Assembly: GCF_902497855.1 (NCBI RefSeq) | Contig: NZ_CABVHU010000010.1 | Span: forward strand, 1 to 64,000 | Length of the DNA: 64,000 bases | Reading direction: 5' to 3' | Origin: Pseudomonas fluorescens | GTDB lineage: Bacteria > Pseudomonadota > Gammaproteobacteria > Pseudomonadales > Pseudomonadaceae | Part shown: positions 41,605 through 50,386 of the stretch, one piece after another | Position numbering within the stretch: position 1 is the first letter of the stretch | How the letters are laid out: each line of letters opens with the position of its first letter | The notes under the pieces: generated by a model | Seen by the model: the letters and a program-made list of their open reading frames with translations, nothing else | Told to the model about the DNA's origin: nothing | Databases searched by the model: none | Made by a program: the position numbers and the translations under genes

Positions 41605-42339
41605 ATGAGTCATTGGCTGGAGCTTTTTGTCCACTGGACTGCCGGGGTTGGCCTGAACTACGGCTTTGTGCTCGACGCCTATCAACGCGGCAGCCTGGAG
41701 CAGGGCGCGCTGACCACGCTGCTGTTGTGCCTGTTCACCATCGTCGGCAGCCTGCTGGCCGGGGTCGGCCTGGCGGCGATGTTGACCTCGGGCAAACCCT
41801 GGCTGGCGAAACCTGCACGGGTGTTCATCGAAGTCACCCGCAATACGCCGACCCTGGTGCAGTTGTATTGCGCGTTTCTGGTGCTGAACATGCTGCTGAC
41901 CCAGGCCGTCGGCGCGGCGAACCCGCTGACGCCGTTCGCCTGGGTGGTGATCGTGATCTCGCTGCACAAGGGGGCATTTCACGCGGAAGCCTTGCGTGCC
42001 GGGATCGAGGCGGTGCCGAGCGTGACGATGGAAGCCGCCAGTTCCCTGGCCTTCAGCAGCCGCCAGTTGTTATGGAATGTGCAACTGCCACTGGCCCTGC
42101 GCTTCGCCCTGCCGTCGCTGATCAACAACCTGATCGACCTGGTGAAGATGACCGCCGTGGCCTCGGCCATTGCCGTGGGCGATATCACCTACGCGGCGAT
42201 CATGATCTGGACCCAGAGCGACAACGTGCTGGAGCTGATGATTCTGATCCTGAGCTTTTTCGGACTGCTGAGTTTTATCGTCAACTGTGTGGGGCGCTAC
42301 CTTGAAGCGCGCCTGAGGATGCCCGGCTATGGCCATTGA
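41605..42339 (+). CDS. Amino-acid ABC transporter permease
   Basis: This is a 244-residue permease of the His/Glu/Gln family with five membrane segments. The coupling motif is E-A-L-R-A-G-I-E-A-V-P near residue 130, with E-V-T-R-N-T-P-T-L-V-Q before it. The start at 41605 follows GGAGCGAG. It overlaps the second permease gene by 11 bp; the two form a heterodimer in this family. Confidence 0.92.
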   Translation: MSHWLELFVHWTAGVGLNYGFVLDAYQRGSLEQGALTTLLLCLFTIVGSLLAGVGLAAMLTSGKPWLAKPARVFIEVTRNTPTLVQLYCAFLVLNMLLTQAVGAANPLTPFAWVVIVISLHKGAFHAEALRAGIEAVPSVTMEAASSLAFSSRQLLWNVQLPLALRFALPSLINNLIDLVKMTAVASAIAVGDITYAAIMIWTQSDNVLELMILILSFFGLLSFIVNCVGRYLEARLRMPGYGH

Positions 42340-43117
42340 ATCGTCCGTCGGCGCAACGCTGGCCTGGCCCCGGCGGCATGTCGGCAAGTTGTTGCTGTTG
42401 CTCTGCACCGTGCTCTGGCTGCTCTGGTTCGCCCCGCAAAGCCCGGTGTCAAAGGCCTTGTTGCAATGGTCGCCGGCGCTGGCCGCAGGCTTTGGCCAGA
42501 ACATTCTGATCAGTCTGGTCGCCATCGGCCTGGGCTCGTTCCTGGGGCTGTTGGTGGGTGCCCTGGCGCTGTCGCCCCTGGGTTTGATGCGCTTGCCGGC
42601 GCGGATCTGGGTTCAGGTGTTCCGTAACGCGCCGTGGCTGGTGCTGATCTATTTCACCACCTACGTGTTCCCGTTCGAGATCCACGTCGGCAGCACCTAT
42701 GTCCCGTTCCCGGACTGGGTCAAGGTCACCATCGGCCTGGCGTTGCCGGCCAGTGCCAACGTCGCGGAGATCTTTCGTGGGGCCATCGCCTCGATCCCCA
42801 GCACTCAATGGGAAGCGGCGCGTTCCCTGGCATTCACCCGCGGGCAGATTTTCCGTTCGATCATCCTGCCGCAGTGCTTCAAGCGCATGTTGCCGCCGTG
42901 GATGAACCTCTATGCGGTGATCACCATGGGCACTGCGCTGGCGTCCCTGGTGGGTGTGCACGACGTGATCGACACCGCGCAGATCGCCAGCAACACCGTG
43001 AACCTGACCGGCTTCACCGTGGTGATTTACCTGAGCCTGCTGGTGCTGTTCTTTGCTTACTGCTACCCGATTTCCCGACTCACCCAATGCCTGGAGCGAC
43101 GTTATGCCTTCTACTGA
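42329..43117 (+). CDS. Amino-acid ABC transporter permease
   Basis: This is a 262-residue permease of the same family. It carries F-R-N-A-P-W-L-V-L-I near residue 97 and A-E-I-F-R-G-A-I-A-S-I-P near residue 145, and has five to six membrane segments. It overlaps its partner (11 bp) and the ATPase gene (14 bp), indicating tight translational coupling. Confidence 0.92.
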   Translation: MAIESSVGATLAWPRRHVGKLLLLLCTVLWLLWFAPQSPVSKALLQWSPALAAGFGQNILISLVAIGLGSFLGLLVGALALSPLGLMRLPARIWVQVFRNAPWLVLIYFTTYVFPFEIHVGSTYVPFPDWVKVTIGLALPASANVAEIFRGAIASIPSTQWEAARSLAFTRGQIFRSIILPQCFKRMLPPWMNLYAVITMGTALASLVGVHDVIDTAQIASNTVNLTGFTVVIYLSLLVLFFAYCYPISRLTQCLERRYAFY

Positions 43118-43940
43118 AACCGTCGCCGAGCCCCTGGTCAGCCTGCGCGACCTGCACCTGTCGTTCGGCACCAACCCGGTGCTCAAGGGCATCGACCTCG
43201 ACGTGCACCGCGGCCAGGCCGTGTCGATCATCGGCCCGTCCGGCTCCGGCAAGTCGACCATCCTGCGCTGCATCACCGGCCTGTTGCAGCCGCAACGCGG
43301 CAGCATCCGCGTCGGCGGTACCGAGGTCCACACCCTGGCACGGGAAGCCCAGCGCATCGAGTTGCGCAAACGCGTGGGGTTTGTGTTCCAGCAGTACAAC
43401 CTGTTCCCGCATCTGTCGGTGCTGGAAAACCTGGTGATTGCCCCGCGCAAGGTGCTGGGGCGCAACCGCATCGACGCCGAGAAAGACGCCCGGGCCCTGT
43501 TGGCCAAGGTGCGCATGGAGCACAAGGCCGATGCCTGGCCGGGGCAACTCTCCGGCGGCCAGCAACAACGGGTGGCGATTGCCCGCGCCCTGGCCATGCG
43601 TCCGGAATTGATTCTGTTTGACGAGGTGACGTCGGCCCTGGATCCGGAAACCGTCGGCGAGGTGTTGACGGTGATTCGCGAGTTGACCGAGGAGGGCATG
43701 ACCTGCGTGCTGGTCACCCACGAAATGCGCTTCGCCGAAGAGATCAGCGACATCGTCTACTTCACCGAGAACGGTGTGATTGTCGAGCATGGCAGCGCCG
43801 CGCAGATCTTCCAGCACCCGACCAGCGAGCGGACCCGCGAGTTTCTGCGCCATGCCCTGGGCGATCCGGGCCGCCGGCCGCCCCTCGCCAATGATCCGTA
43901 TCTGTTGAGCAACCTGAGTCGCTACAGCCTGTCCGTCTGA
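43104..43940 (+). CDS. Amino-acid ABC transporter ATP-binding protein
   Basis: This is a 278-residue ATPase. Walker A is G-P-S-G-S-G-K-S-T, the Q-loop is V-F-Q-Q-Y-N-L-F-P-H, the signature is L-S-G-G-Q-Q-Q-R, Walker B is L-I-L-F-D-E-V-T-S-A-L-D, and the switch His is in T-H-E-M-R. The sequence is typical of the GlnQ/HisP branch. The C-terminal 25 residues (P-G-R-R-P-P-L-A-N-D) extend beyond the usual end. It completes the transporter encoded from 40751. Confidence 0.95.
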   Translation: MPSTETVAEPLVSLRDLHLSFGTNPVLKGIDLDVHRGQAVSIIGPSGSGKSTILRCITGLLQPQRGSIRVGGTEVHTLAREAQRIELRKRVGFVFQQYNLFPHLSVLENLVIAPRKVLGRNRIDAEKDARALLAKVRMEHKADAWPGQLSGGQQQRVAIARALAMRPELILFDEVTSALDPETVGEVLTVIRELTEEGMTCVLVTHEMRFAEEISDIVYFTENGVIVEHGSAAQIFQHPTSERTREFLRHALGDPGRRPPLANDPYLLSNLSRYSLSV

Positions 43941-43957
43941 TACCAAGGAGCCTGTCC

Positions 43958-44554
43958 ATGAGTACCGTTAACCGTGCCGCTGTCATTGAGGATTTCCTGA
44001 AGAAAATCCGCGTCATCCATCAACGGGGCGTCGACCGCGCCGCGCTGGCGGACATCGTTGCCTTGCTCGAAGCCCTGGCCGAGCGCCGCGATCTGTTCAA
44101 TTTCGACCAGTTCCCGGCCCCGGTGCCGGGGCAGGGCGGCACCGCGTTCCGCTACCGTCTCAACGACGACGGCGACACGCCGACGCTGTACCTGAATTCG
44201 CTGTTGCCGGGCAAAAGCACCATTCCCCACAACCACGAAACCTGGGCGATCATCAGTGCCGTCGAAGGCCAGGAAATCAACTACGTCTACCGTCGTGATG
44301 ACGAAGGTCGCGAACCTGGCTTCACCACCTTGCACCTGGAGCACGAAGTGATCGTGCAGCCTGGCACTTCCATCTCGTTCCTCGGCGAAGACCTGCATGG
44401 CATTCGGGTCGACGGCGAGCAACCGACCCTGCATTTCCACCTCTACGGCTTGCCGCTGGAATCGCTCGACGGCCGTTACGGCGTCGAGGCCGACGGGCGC
44501 ATTCTCAATTACAACGCCTCGCAAATGGCGCCGTCGATCAAGGCTTACGCGTGA
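43958..44554 (+). CDS. Cysteine/thiol dioxygenase family protein (cupin)
   Basis: This is a 198-residue thiol dioxygenase. The three-His iron site is His91 and His93 (I-P-H-N-H-E-T-W) and His147 (G-E-D-L-H-G-I). It oxidises a small thiol to its sulfinate. It starts 18 bp after the ATPase gene with AAGGAG upstream. The next gene encodes a rhodanese-lyase fusion. It is a distant paralog of the enzyme at 26040-26660, and both are followed by multi-rhodanese proteins. Confidence 0.92.
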   Translation: MSTVNRAAVIEDFLKKIRVIHQRGVDRAALADIVALLEALAERRDLFNFDQFPAPVPGQGGTAFRYRLNDDGDTPTLYLNSLLPGKSTIPHNHETWAIISAVEGQEINYVYRRDDEGREPGFTTLHLEHEVIVQPGTSISFLGEDLHGIRVDGEQPTLHFHLYGLPLESLDGRYGVEADGRILNYNASQMAPSIKAYA

Positions 44555-44597
44555 TCGAACTGCACGTTTGGTTTTCCATCTTTCCAACGGGACTCCC

Positions 44598-47354
44598 ATG
44601 AGCCAGACCGTAACCCCAGGGCAACTGCAGCAGTGGCTGTTCGACGGGCAGGAAATTGCCCTGTTTGACGTGCGCGAGCATGGCCAGTATGGCGAAGCGC
44701 ACCTGTTTTTCGGGGTGAACCTGCCCTATAGCCGCCTGGAGCTGGAGGTCCGGCGTCTGGCGCCGAATCCTCAGGTGCGGCTGGTGATTTATGACCAGGA
44801 CGGTGGGGACGTCGCGACGCGTTCGGCCCGGCGCCTGCAGGCACTGGGTTACCGCCAGGTGCATATTCTCCAAGGGGGCGCCGAGGGTTGGCAGGCCGCT
44901 GGTTTGCAGCTGTTTGCCGGGGTGCACGTACCCTCGAAAGCTTTCGGGGAGTTGGTCGAACAGGCCAGCCATACGCCCCATGTCACTGCTCGGCAGTTGG
45001 CCGAATGGCAAGCCCGTGGCGAGCCGCTGGTGGTGCTCGACGGGCGCCCGTTCGATGAGTACCGCAAGATGACCATACCCGGTTCGGTCTGCTGCCCGAA
45101 TGGCGAACTGGGCTATCGCGTGCATGATCTGGTACCGGACGCGCACACGCCGATCGTGGTCAATTGCGCCGGCCGCACCCGCAGCATTATCGGCGCTCAG
45201 ACGCTGATTGATCTGGGGCTGAAGAACCCGGTCTATGCCCTGGAAAACGGTACCCAGGGCTGGTACCTGGAAGACTTTCAACTGGAGCATGGCAGCAACC
45301 GCCGCTATGCCGATGAGGTCTCGACGGCGACATTGCCGGCGCAACGTCTGGCCGCCGCGCAATTGGCCGAGCGCGCCGGAGTGAAAGCCGTCGAGGCCGG
45401 GCAGGTCGAGCAGTGGGCCAGGGACGCCGGGCGCAGCCTGTTTGTGTGTGATGTGCGCACTGCCGAGGAGTTTGCCGCAGGCAGTCTGCCGGGCGCACAG
45501 CACACGCCGGGCGGGCAATTGATTCAATCCACCGACCTGTACGTCGGCGTGCGCCAGGCGCGACTGGTGTTGATCGACAGTGATGGCGTGCGCGCACCGA
45601 TCATTGCCAGTTGGCTGCGACAGCTGGGGCATGAGGCGTATGTGCTGGCGGGGGGCGTAAGCAGTGGTCTGGCGTTGCCCGCGCCTGAGATCGCGGTACC
45701 GGAAACGCTATCATTGATCACGGTGCTAGCCTTGGCCGATGCGTTGAAGGACGACGCGGTAGCACTGATCGATCTGCGCCCGAGCATGGCTTATCGCAAG
45801 GGTCATATTGCCGGGGCACGTTGGTCGATCCGATCAACGCTGGCGAGCGAAGTGGCGGACGAACAGCGGCCGCTGGTGCTGCTAGCCGATGATCCGTTGC
45901 TGGCGGCTTTTGCGGCACTGGAGTTGCCCGACACTCAGCGCGCGCAGGTCCGCCTGCTGGACGGCGGACTGGGGGCCTGGCGCGCGGCAGGCCTGGCGCT
46001 GCAGGAGGAGGGCAACACATTGGCCAATGAGCGGTGCATCGATTTTCTGTTCTTCACCCACGATCGTCATTCCGGCAACAAGGACGCGGCGCGCCAGTAC
46101 CTGACCTGGGAAATCGGCTTGCTGGCGCAGATGAACGAGGATGAAATCGCCAGTCTCAAGCCGCTGCGCGCGCAACCTGAAACCACTGCACATGCGCGGG
46201 TCCGCACCCGTCTGGTCCATTCGGCGCGCAGCGAAAAAGGCAGCGGCGCGCGGTCGGTCAACGTACCGGTCAGCCGCTTGAGCACGGTGCTGTTCGACAA
46301 CCTGGCGCAGATGCGCGACGCCCGTGCCCGTCGCGACAGCGAACGGGTCTTGAGCTATGGCGCCCGGGGCAACCCGACGGGCTTCGCCCTGGAAGATCTG
46401 GTGACGGAGCTGGAGGGCGGTTATCGCACCCGCCTGTTCGGCACCGGGCTGGCCGCGGTGGCGCAGACCTTCCTGGCCTGCCTGCGTCCCGGCGATCAGG
46501 TGTTGATCACCGATGCGGTGTACGCACCGGTGCGGCGTCTGGCCCGGGAATTCCTCGAGCCCTTCGGCATTCAGGTCGGCTACTTCGCGCCGGACGGCAA
46601 CGACCTGCCAGCGCTACTGCAAGCCAATACGAAAATGGTCTACACCGAAGTCCCGGGTTCCTTGCTATATGAGCTCTGCGACTTGCCGGCCATCGCGGCG
46701 CTGTGCCAGCCACGCGGCATTCTGCTGGCGGTGGACAACACCTGGGGCTCGGGCTACCTGTATCGACCGCTGACCCTGGGCGCGGACATTTCGATCATGG
46801 CATTGACCAAATACCTGTGCGGCCACAGCGACGTGGTCATGGGCAGTGTCTGCACCCGGCAAGAGGTCTGGCCGGCACTGGCGGCCATGAGCGACACCTT
46901 CGGCAGTGCCGTCAGTCCCGACGACGCTTACCTGGTGCTGCGCGGTGCCCGGACCCTGGCGCCACGCCTGGAAGTGCACGAACGCCAGGCGCTGCAAGTC
47001 GCCCATTGGCTGCAGGCGCAACCGCAAGTCAAACGGGTTTTCCATCCAGCCTTGCCCGATCATCCCGGTCACCTTCTGTGGCAACGGGACTTCAACGGCA
47101 GCAACGGCTTGCTCTCGTTCGAACTGCGCGACGCAGACGCAACGTATGTCGAGCGCTTCATCGATGCATTGCAGTTGTTCGGCTTGGGCGCGTCCTGGGG
47201 TGGCTACGAAAGTCTGATTACCGTTGCCGATACCCAGGATCGCCACAGCGCTGTGGATCGGGCATTGAACCCGGTGCTGCGCCTGCACGTCGGGCTCGAG
47301 GATGTCGAAGCGTTGATCGAAGATTTGCAGCGCGGATTCGCGGCTGCAACCTGA
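44598..47354 (+). CDS. Fusion of four rhodanese domains and a PLP-dependent C-S lyase
   Basis: This 918-residue protein starts at the ATG at 44598. Residues 1-480 form four rhodanese-like domains. Only domain 2 keeps a catalytic Cys (N-C190-A-G-R-T-R); the others have D-Q-D-G-G, D-S-D-G-V and A-D-D-P there. A linker shared with the rhodanese at 24460-26043 (A-A-R-Q-Y-L-T-W-E-I-G-L) follows near residue 500. Residues 555-915 form a cystathionine beta/gamma-lyase-type domain with the PLP lysine K738 in A-L-T-K-Y-L-C-G-H-S-D. The lyase would cleave a C-S bond in cystine, cysteine or methionine-like substrates, and the rhodanese could take the persulfide sulfur. I know of no characterised protein with this layout. 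Confidence 0.9.
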   Translation: MSQTVTPGQLQQWLFDGQEIALFDVREHGQYGEAHLFFGVNLPYSRLELEVRRLAPNPQVRLVIYDQDGGDVATRSARRLQALGYRQVHILQGGAEGWQAAGLQLFAGVHVPSKAFGELVEQASHTPHVTARQLAEWQARGEPLVVLDGRPFDEYRKMTIPGSVCCPNGELGYRVHDLVPDAHTPIVVNCAGRTRSIIGAQTLIDLGLKNPVYALENGTQGWYLEDFQLEHGSNRRYADEVSTATLPAQRLAAAQLAERAGVKAVEAGQVEQWARDAGRSLFVCDVRTAEEFAAGSLPGAQHTPGGQLIQSTDLYVGVRQARLVLIDSDGVRAPIIASWLRQLGHEAYVLAGGVSSGLALPAPEIAVPETLSLITVLALADALKDDAVALIDLRPSMAYRKGHIAGARWSIRSTLASEVADEQRPLVLLADDPLLAAFAALELPDTQRAQVRLLDGGLGAWRAAGLALQEEGNTLANERCIDFLFFTHDRHSGNKDAARQYLTWEIGLLAQMNEDEIASLKPLRAQPETTAHARVRTRLVHSARSEKGSGARSVNVPVSRLSTVLFDNLAQMRDARARRDSERVLSYGARGNPTGFALEDLVTELEGGYRTRLFGTGLAAVAQTFLACLRPGDQVLITDAVYAPVRRLAREFLEPFGIQVGYFAPDGNDLPALLQANTKMVYTEVPGSLLYELCDLPAIAALCQPRGILLAVDNTWGSGYLYRPLTLGADISIMALTKYLCGHSDVVMGSVCTRQEVWPALAAMSDTFGSAVSPDDAYLVLRGARTLAPRLEVHERQALQVAHWLQAQPQVKRVFHPALPDHPGHLLWQRDFNGSNGLLSFELRDADATYVERFIDALQLFGLGASWGGYESLITVADTQDRHSAVDRALNPVLRLHVGLEDVEALIEDLQRGFAAAT

Positions 47355-47486
47355 ACTCACGCCCTCGCGTGATGTGGTTTATGCACTAATTGCATATCAG
47401 GATAATTAAATATTCTTTTAAGAGATAAAAACTTTCGTTGATGATGCCTGTAGGCAGATAAATTCAAAGTCTACAGGAGTTAATGA

Positions 47487-48308
47487 ATGGGCAATGTCCA
47501 GAGCGCCGCAAGTGCCCTAGAGGTGTTTCGGCACCCGGCACCCGGTGGCGAGCTGCTCGACCTTGGCCGGGTTTTCCGCGAGCCCCTGGCGCTGTCGCGG
47601 CTGCACAGCACGCCCAAGCGGGTGTTGAGTCGCCGCGAAGGGGTCTTGCTGGGCGTGTTCGCGCTGGTGCTGCATGGCGCGGTGATTGTCTGGGTCAACC
47701 AGACACCACCGCCGGCATTGCCAGTGGTGCCACCGGAAATTCCGCCGATGACCATCGAGTTTTCGCAGCCGGCACCACCGGTGGTGGTGCCGCCACCCCC
47801 CGAGCCGATTCCCCAGCCAGTGGTCGAACCGCCACCGCCGGTCGAGGATGAGCTGGCTGTGAAACCACCGCCACCCAAACCCGTCCCCAAACCCAAACCC
47901 GTGGTTAAACCGGTGCCTAAACCTGTGGCCAAACCGGTGGAGCAGCCGCCTGCGCCTCCTGCGCCGCCACAACCGGTCGCCGCGCCAGCGCCACCTGCAC
48001 CACCCGCACCACCCGCACCGCAGCCGGTGACCCCGGCATCGGCCAGCGCCGGGTACCTGAAGAACCCGGCACCGGAATACCCGTCCCTGGCGATGCGTCG
48101 CGGCTGGGAAGGCACGGTGTTGTTGCGGGTGCATGTCCTGGCGAGCGGCAAACCCGGCGAGATCCAGGTCCAGAAAAGCAGTGGCCGCGATCAACTCGAC
48201 GACGCCGCCCTGGCGGCGGTCAAGCGTTGGAGTTTCGTCCCGGCCAAGCAGGGCAATGTCGCCCAGGACGGCTGGGTCAGCGTGCCCATCGACTTCAAGA
48301 TCAAGTAA
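47487..48308 (+). CDS. tonB: TonB energy-transducing protein
   Basis: This is a 273-residue TonB protein. A 50-residue cytoplasmic N terminus precedes one membrane segment (V-L-L-G-V-F-A-L-V-L-H-G-A near residues 53-70, including the conserved His). A long Pro-rich periplasmic spacer follows (about 75-185, with repeated K-P-V-P-K-P). The C-terminal TonB domain is about 190-273 (Y-P-S-L-A-M-R-R-G-W-E-G-T-V). It transmits the proton-motive force to outer-membrane receptors. It is followed by exbB and exbD. The long N-terminal extension before the membrane segment is a feature of pseudomonad TonBs. The preceding gap (47355-47486) is AT-rich but holds no clear box. Confidence 0.94.
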   Translation: MGNVQSAASALEVFRHPAPGGELLDLGRVFREPLALSRLHSTPKRVLSRREGVLLGVFALVLHGAVIVWVNQTPPPALPVVPPEIPPMTIEFSQPAPPVVVPPPPEPIPQPVVEPPPPVEDELAVKPPPPKPVPKPKPVVKPVPKPVAKPVEQPPAPPAPPQPVAAPAPPAPPAPPAPQPVTPASASAGYLKNPAPEYPSLAMRRGWEGTVLLRVHVLASGKPGEIQVQKSSGRDQLDDAALAAVKRWSFVPAKQGNVAQDGWVSVPIDFKIK

Positions 48309-48394
48309 CTCAACCCTATCGAAACAGACCGCGGGCCACCTGACAAAAGGCGCATCGCTACAACCGATTCCATGCCTTGTTGGAGAGCCTGACC

Positions 48395-49117
48395 ATGAAC
48401 CTGATCGCATCCCCCTTCGAATCCATCGAACACGCCGTCATCTGGCTGTTGATTATCTTCTCCGTCGCGACCTGGGGCCTCGCCTTGCTCAAGGGCGTGC
48501 AGTTCACCCGCCTGAAGACCCAGGACCGCAAATTCCACAAACACTTCTGGGCCGCCTCCAGTCTCGATTCCGCCGCTGAACTGGCCCACAGCCAACCGGG
48601 CGCCGCCGCTCGCGTCGCACTGGCCGGTTACGCCGCGATCCAGGTCAGCGATCAGCCGGGCACTGACCTCAGTCAGTCGATCAACCACCAGGACCGCCTC
48701 GAGCGTGCACTGCGCCAGCAGATCGTGCGTGAACGGCGCTCGCTGGAAAGCGGCCTGGCGATCCTGGCCAGTATTGGCAGCACCTCACCCTTCATCGGTT
48801 TGTTCGGTACCGTCTGGGGCATCATGTCGGCCTTGAAAGGCATCAGCGCGGCTGGCTCGGCGAGCCTGGAAACCGTGGCCGGGCCGATCGGCGCGGCACT
48901 GGTCGCCACCGGCGTCGGCATCGCCGTCGCGGTGCCGGCGGTGCTGGTCTACAACTACTTCCTGCGGCGCCTGAAACTGACCGCCGCCGACCTCGACGAC
49001 TTCGCCCACGACTTCTACAGCCTGGCGCAGAAAAACGCGTTCCGCGTGCTGCTGCACCCGGTGCTGAGCAAGTCCGGCGCCACCGTCGCCGGGCAGAAAG
49101 TCAAGGAGGCGTCCTGA
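48395..49117 (+). CDS. exbB: ExbB proton-channel protein
   Basis: This is a 240-residue MotA/TolQ/ExbB protein. The ATG at 48395 follows GGAGAG. Three membrane segments are seen: about residues 10-32, 125-150 (S-I-G-S-T-S-P-F-I-G-L-F-G-T-V-W) and 165-190. It forms the proton channel that drives TonB and is followed 1 bp later by exbD. Confidence 0.94.
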   Translation: MNLIASPFESIEHAVIWLLIIFSVATWGLALLKGVQFTRLKTQDRKFHKHFWAASSLDSAAELAHSQPGAAARVALAGYAAIQVSDQPGTDLSQSINHQDRLERALRQQIVRERRSLESGLAILASIGSTSPFIGLFGTVWGIMSALKGISAAGSASLETVAGPIGAALVATGVGIAVAVPAVLVYNYFLRRLKLTAADLDDFAHDFYSLAQKNAFRVLLHPVLSKSGATVAGQKVKEAS

Positions 49118-49118
49118 T

Positions 49119-49520
49119 ATGGCCTTCTCCACACAAGACAGCGATGAAGTGCTCAGCGAGATCAACGTCACGCCCCTGGTGGACGTGATGCTGGTGCTGC
49201 TGGTGGTGTTCATCGTCACCGCGCCGCTGCTGACCAACGCGATCCCGATCAACCTGCCCAAGACCGAGTCGGTGGCGCCAGTGGAACAGAAGGATCCGCT
49301 GGTGGTGAGCATCGACGACAAGGGCAAGGTGTTCATCAACAAGGACGAGATCCAGGCGGAGCTGCTCGAGTTCAACCTGCAGGCGGCCAAGGCGAAAAAC
49401 CCTGACGTGCGGGTGCAGCTGCAGGCGGACAATGGGGTGAATTATGGCGAGGTAGCCCGGGCGATGGCATCGATTGAGCGGGCGGGGATTACCAAGTTGT
49501 CGGTGATTACGGCGAAGTAG
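49119..49520 (+). CDS. exbD: ExbD protein
   Basis: This is a 133-residue ExbD/TolR protein. One N-terminal membrane segment carries the functional Asp in P-L-V-D-V-M-L-V-L-L. A periplasmic domain follows from about residue 45. It completes the TonB-ExbB-ExbD complex. A terminator hairpin lies 34 bp after the stop. Confidence 0.94.
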   Translation: MAFSTQDSDEVLSEINVTPLVDVMLVLLVVFIVTAPLLTNAIPINLPKTESVAPVEQKDPLVVSIDDKGKVFINKDEIQAELLEFNLQAAKAKNPDVRVQLQADNGVNYGEVARAMASIERAGITKLSVITAK

Positions 49521-49554
49521 GAAATGTTACGGCAAGACCCTGCTTGTTTCTTCC

Positions 49555-49578
49555 GGCCGCTCTCGAGCGGCCTTTTTT
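49555..49578 (+). terminator. Rho-independent terminator after exbD
   Basis: GGCCGCTC/TCGAGCGGCC forms a GC-rich stem and is followed by TTTTTT at 49573-49578. It closes the tonB-exbB-exbD unit. In 49579-49848 I see lower GC and presumably the T6SS promoter, but no recognisable element. Confidence 0.88.
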
Positions 49579-49848
49579 ATGGCTGTATGTTTCAGTTTGT
49601 AGGCAGTTTCTGTAAATGCGTCGGAAACGTCCTAATGATGCCTCGAGGTATGGAATAGCAGCCTGAGATGATTCAGTATGTTTGTAGGTTGCTGAACTAC
49701 AGCTGTACCGCACACGCATTACTCGTGGTATCAAAAGGGAATTTACAGGCTGCTGGCGGAAACTATCGAATCGGCTAATGGCGTGGATTCCAGTCGTTAT
49801 TATTTTGGGTGATGGCGCATGCTGTTACTTGAAGTGTCTGGAGGGATT

Positions 49849-50352
49849 ATGGCTTCAAGCAGTTTTCAAAACGAAGTACCCAAGGCTCGGGTCAATATCA
49901 AGCTCGATCTGCACACCGGTGGTGCACAGAAGAAAGTCGAATTGCCGCTGAAGTTGATGGTGATGGGGGATTACAGTAACGGTAGGGAACAGCGTTCTCT
50001 GTCGGAAAGAAGCAAGGTCGATGTCAACAAGAACAACTTCGACAGCGTGCTGGCCGAGTTCTCGCCACGCCTGACGCTGGCCGTGGAAAATACCTTGGTC
50101 AACGATGGCTCCGATGCCAGCGTCAAGCTGCAATTCCAGAGCATGAAGGATTTTGAACCGGAGCAAGTGGCGCGGCAGATACCGCAACTACGTGCGCTGT
50201 TGGCGATGCGTAACCTGTTGCGCGACCTCAAGTCGAACCTGTTGGACAACGTCACCTTTCGCCACGAACTGGAGCGCATTCTCAAGGATGACGCGCTGAG
50301 TGACGAGTTGAGAGCCGAATTGGCCGCTCTGGCGCCAGAACAAAATCGTTAA
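49849..50352 (+). CDS. tssB: T6SS sheath small subunit TssB (VipA)
   Basis: This is a 167-residue TssB protein. The ATG at 49849 follows GGAGGG; the ATG 30 bp earlier lacks such a site. The family pattern is clear: P-K-A-R-V-N-I-K-L-D near the N terminus, L-P-L-K-L-M-V-M-G-D-Y, and L-R-A-L-L-A-M-R-N-L-L-R-D-L-K. It builds the contractile sheath with TssC, whose gene follows 34 bp later. It is the first T6SS gene in the window, so the remaining core genes must lie beyond the right edge or elsewhere. Confidence 0.95.
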   Translation: MASSSFQNEVPKARVNIKLDLHTGGAQKKVELPLKLMVMGDYSNGREQRSLSERSKVDVNKNNFDSVLAEFSPRLTLAVENTLVNDGSDASVKLQFQSMKDFEPEQVARQIPQLRALLAMRNLLRDLKSNLLDNVTFRHELERILKDDALSDELRAELAALAPEQNR

Positions 50353-50386
50353 TTCACCTCGGTTGGTTTAAAGGGAAGTTTGCACA

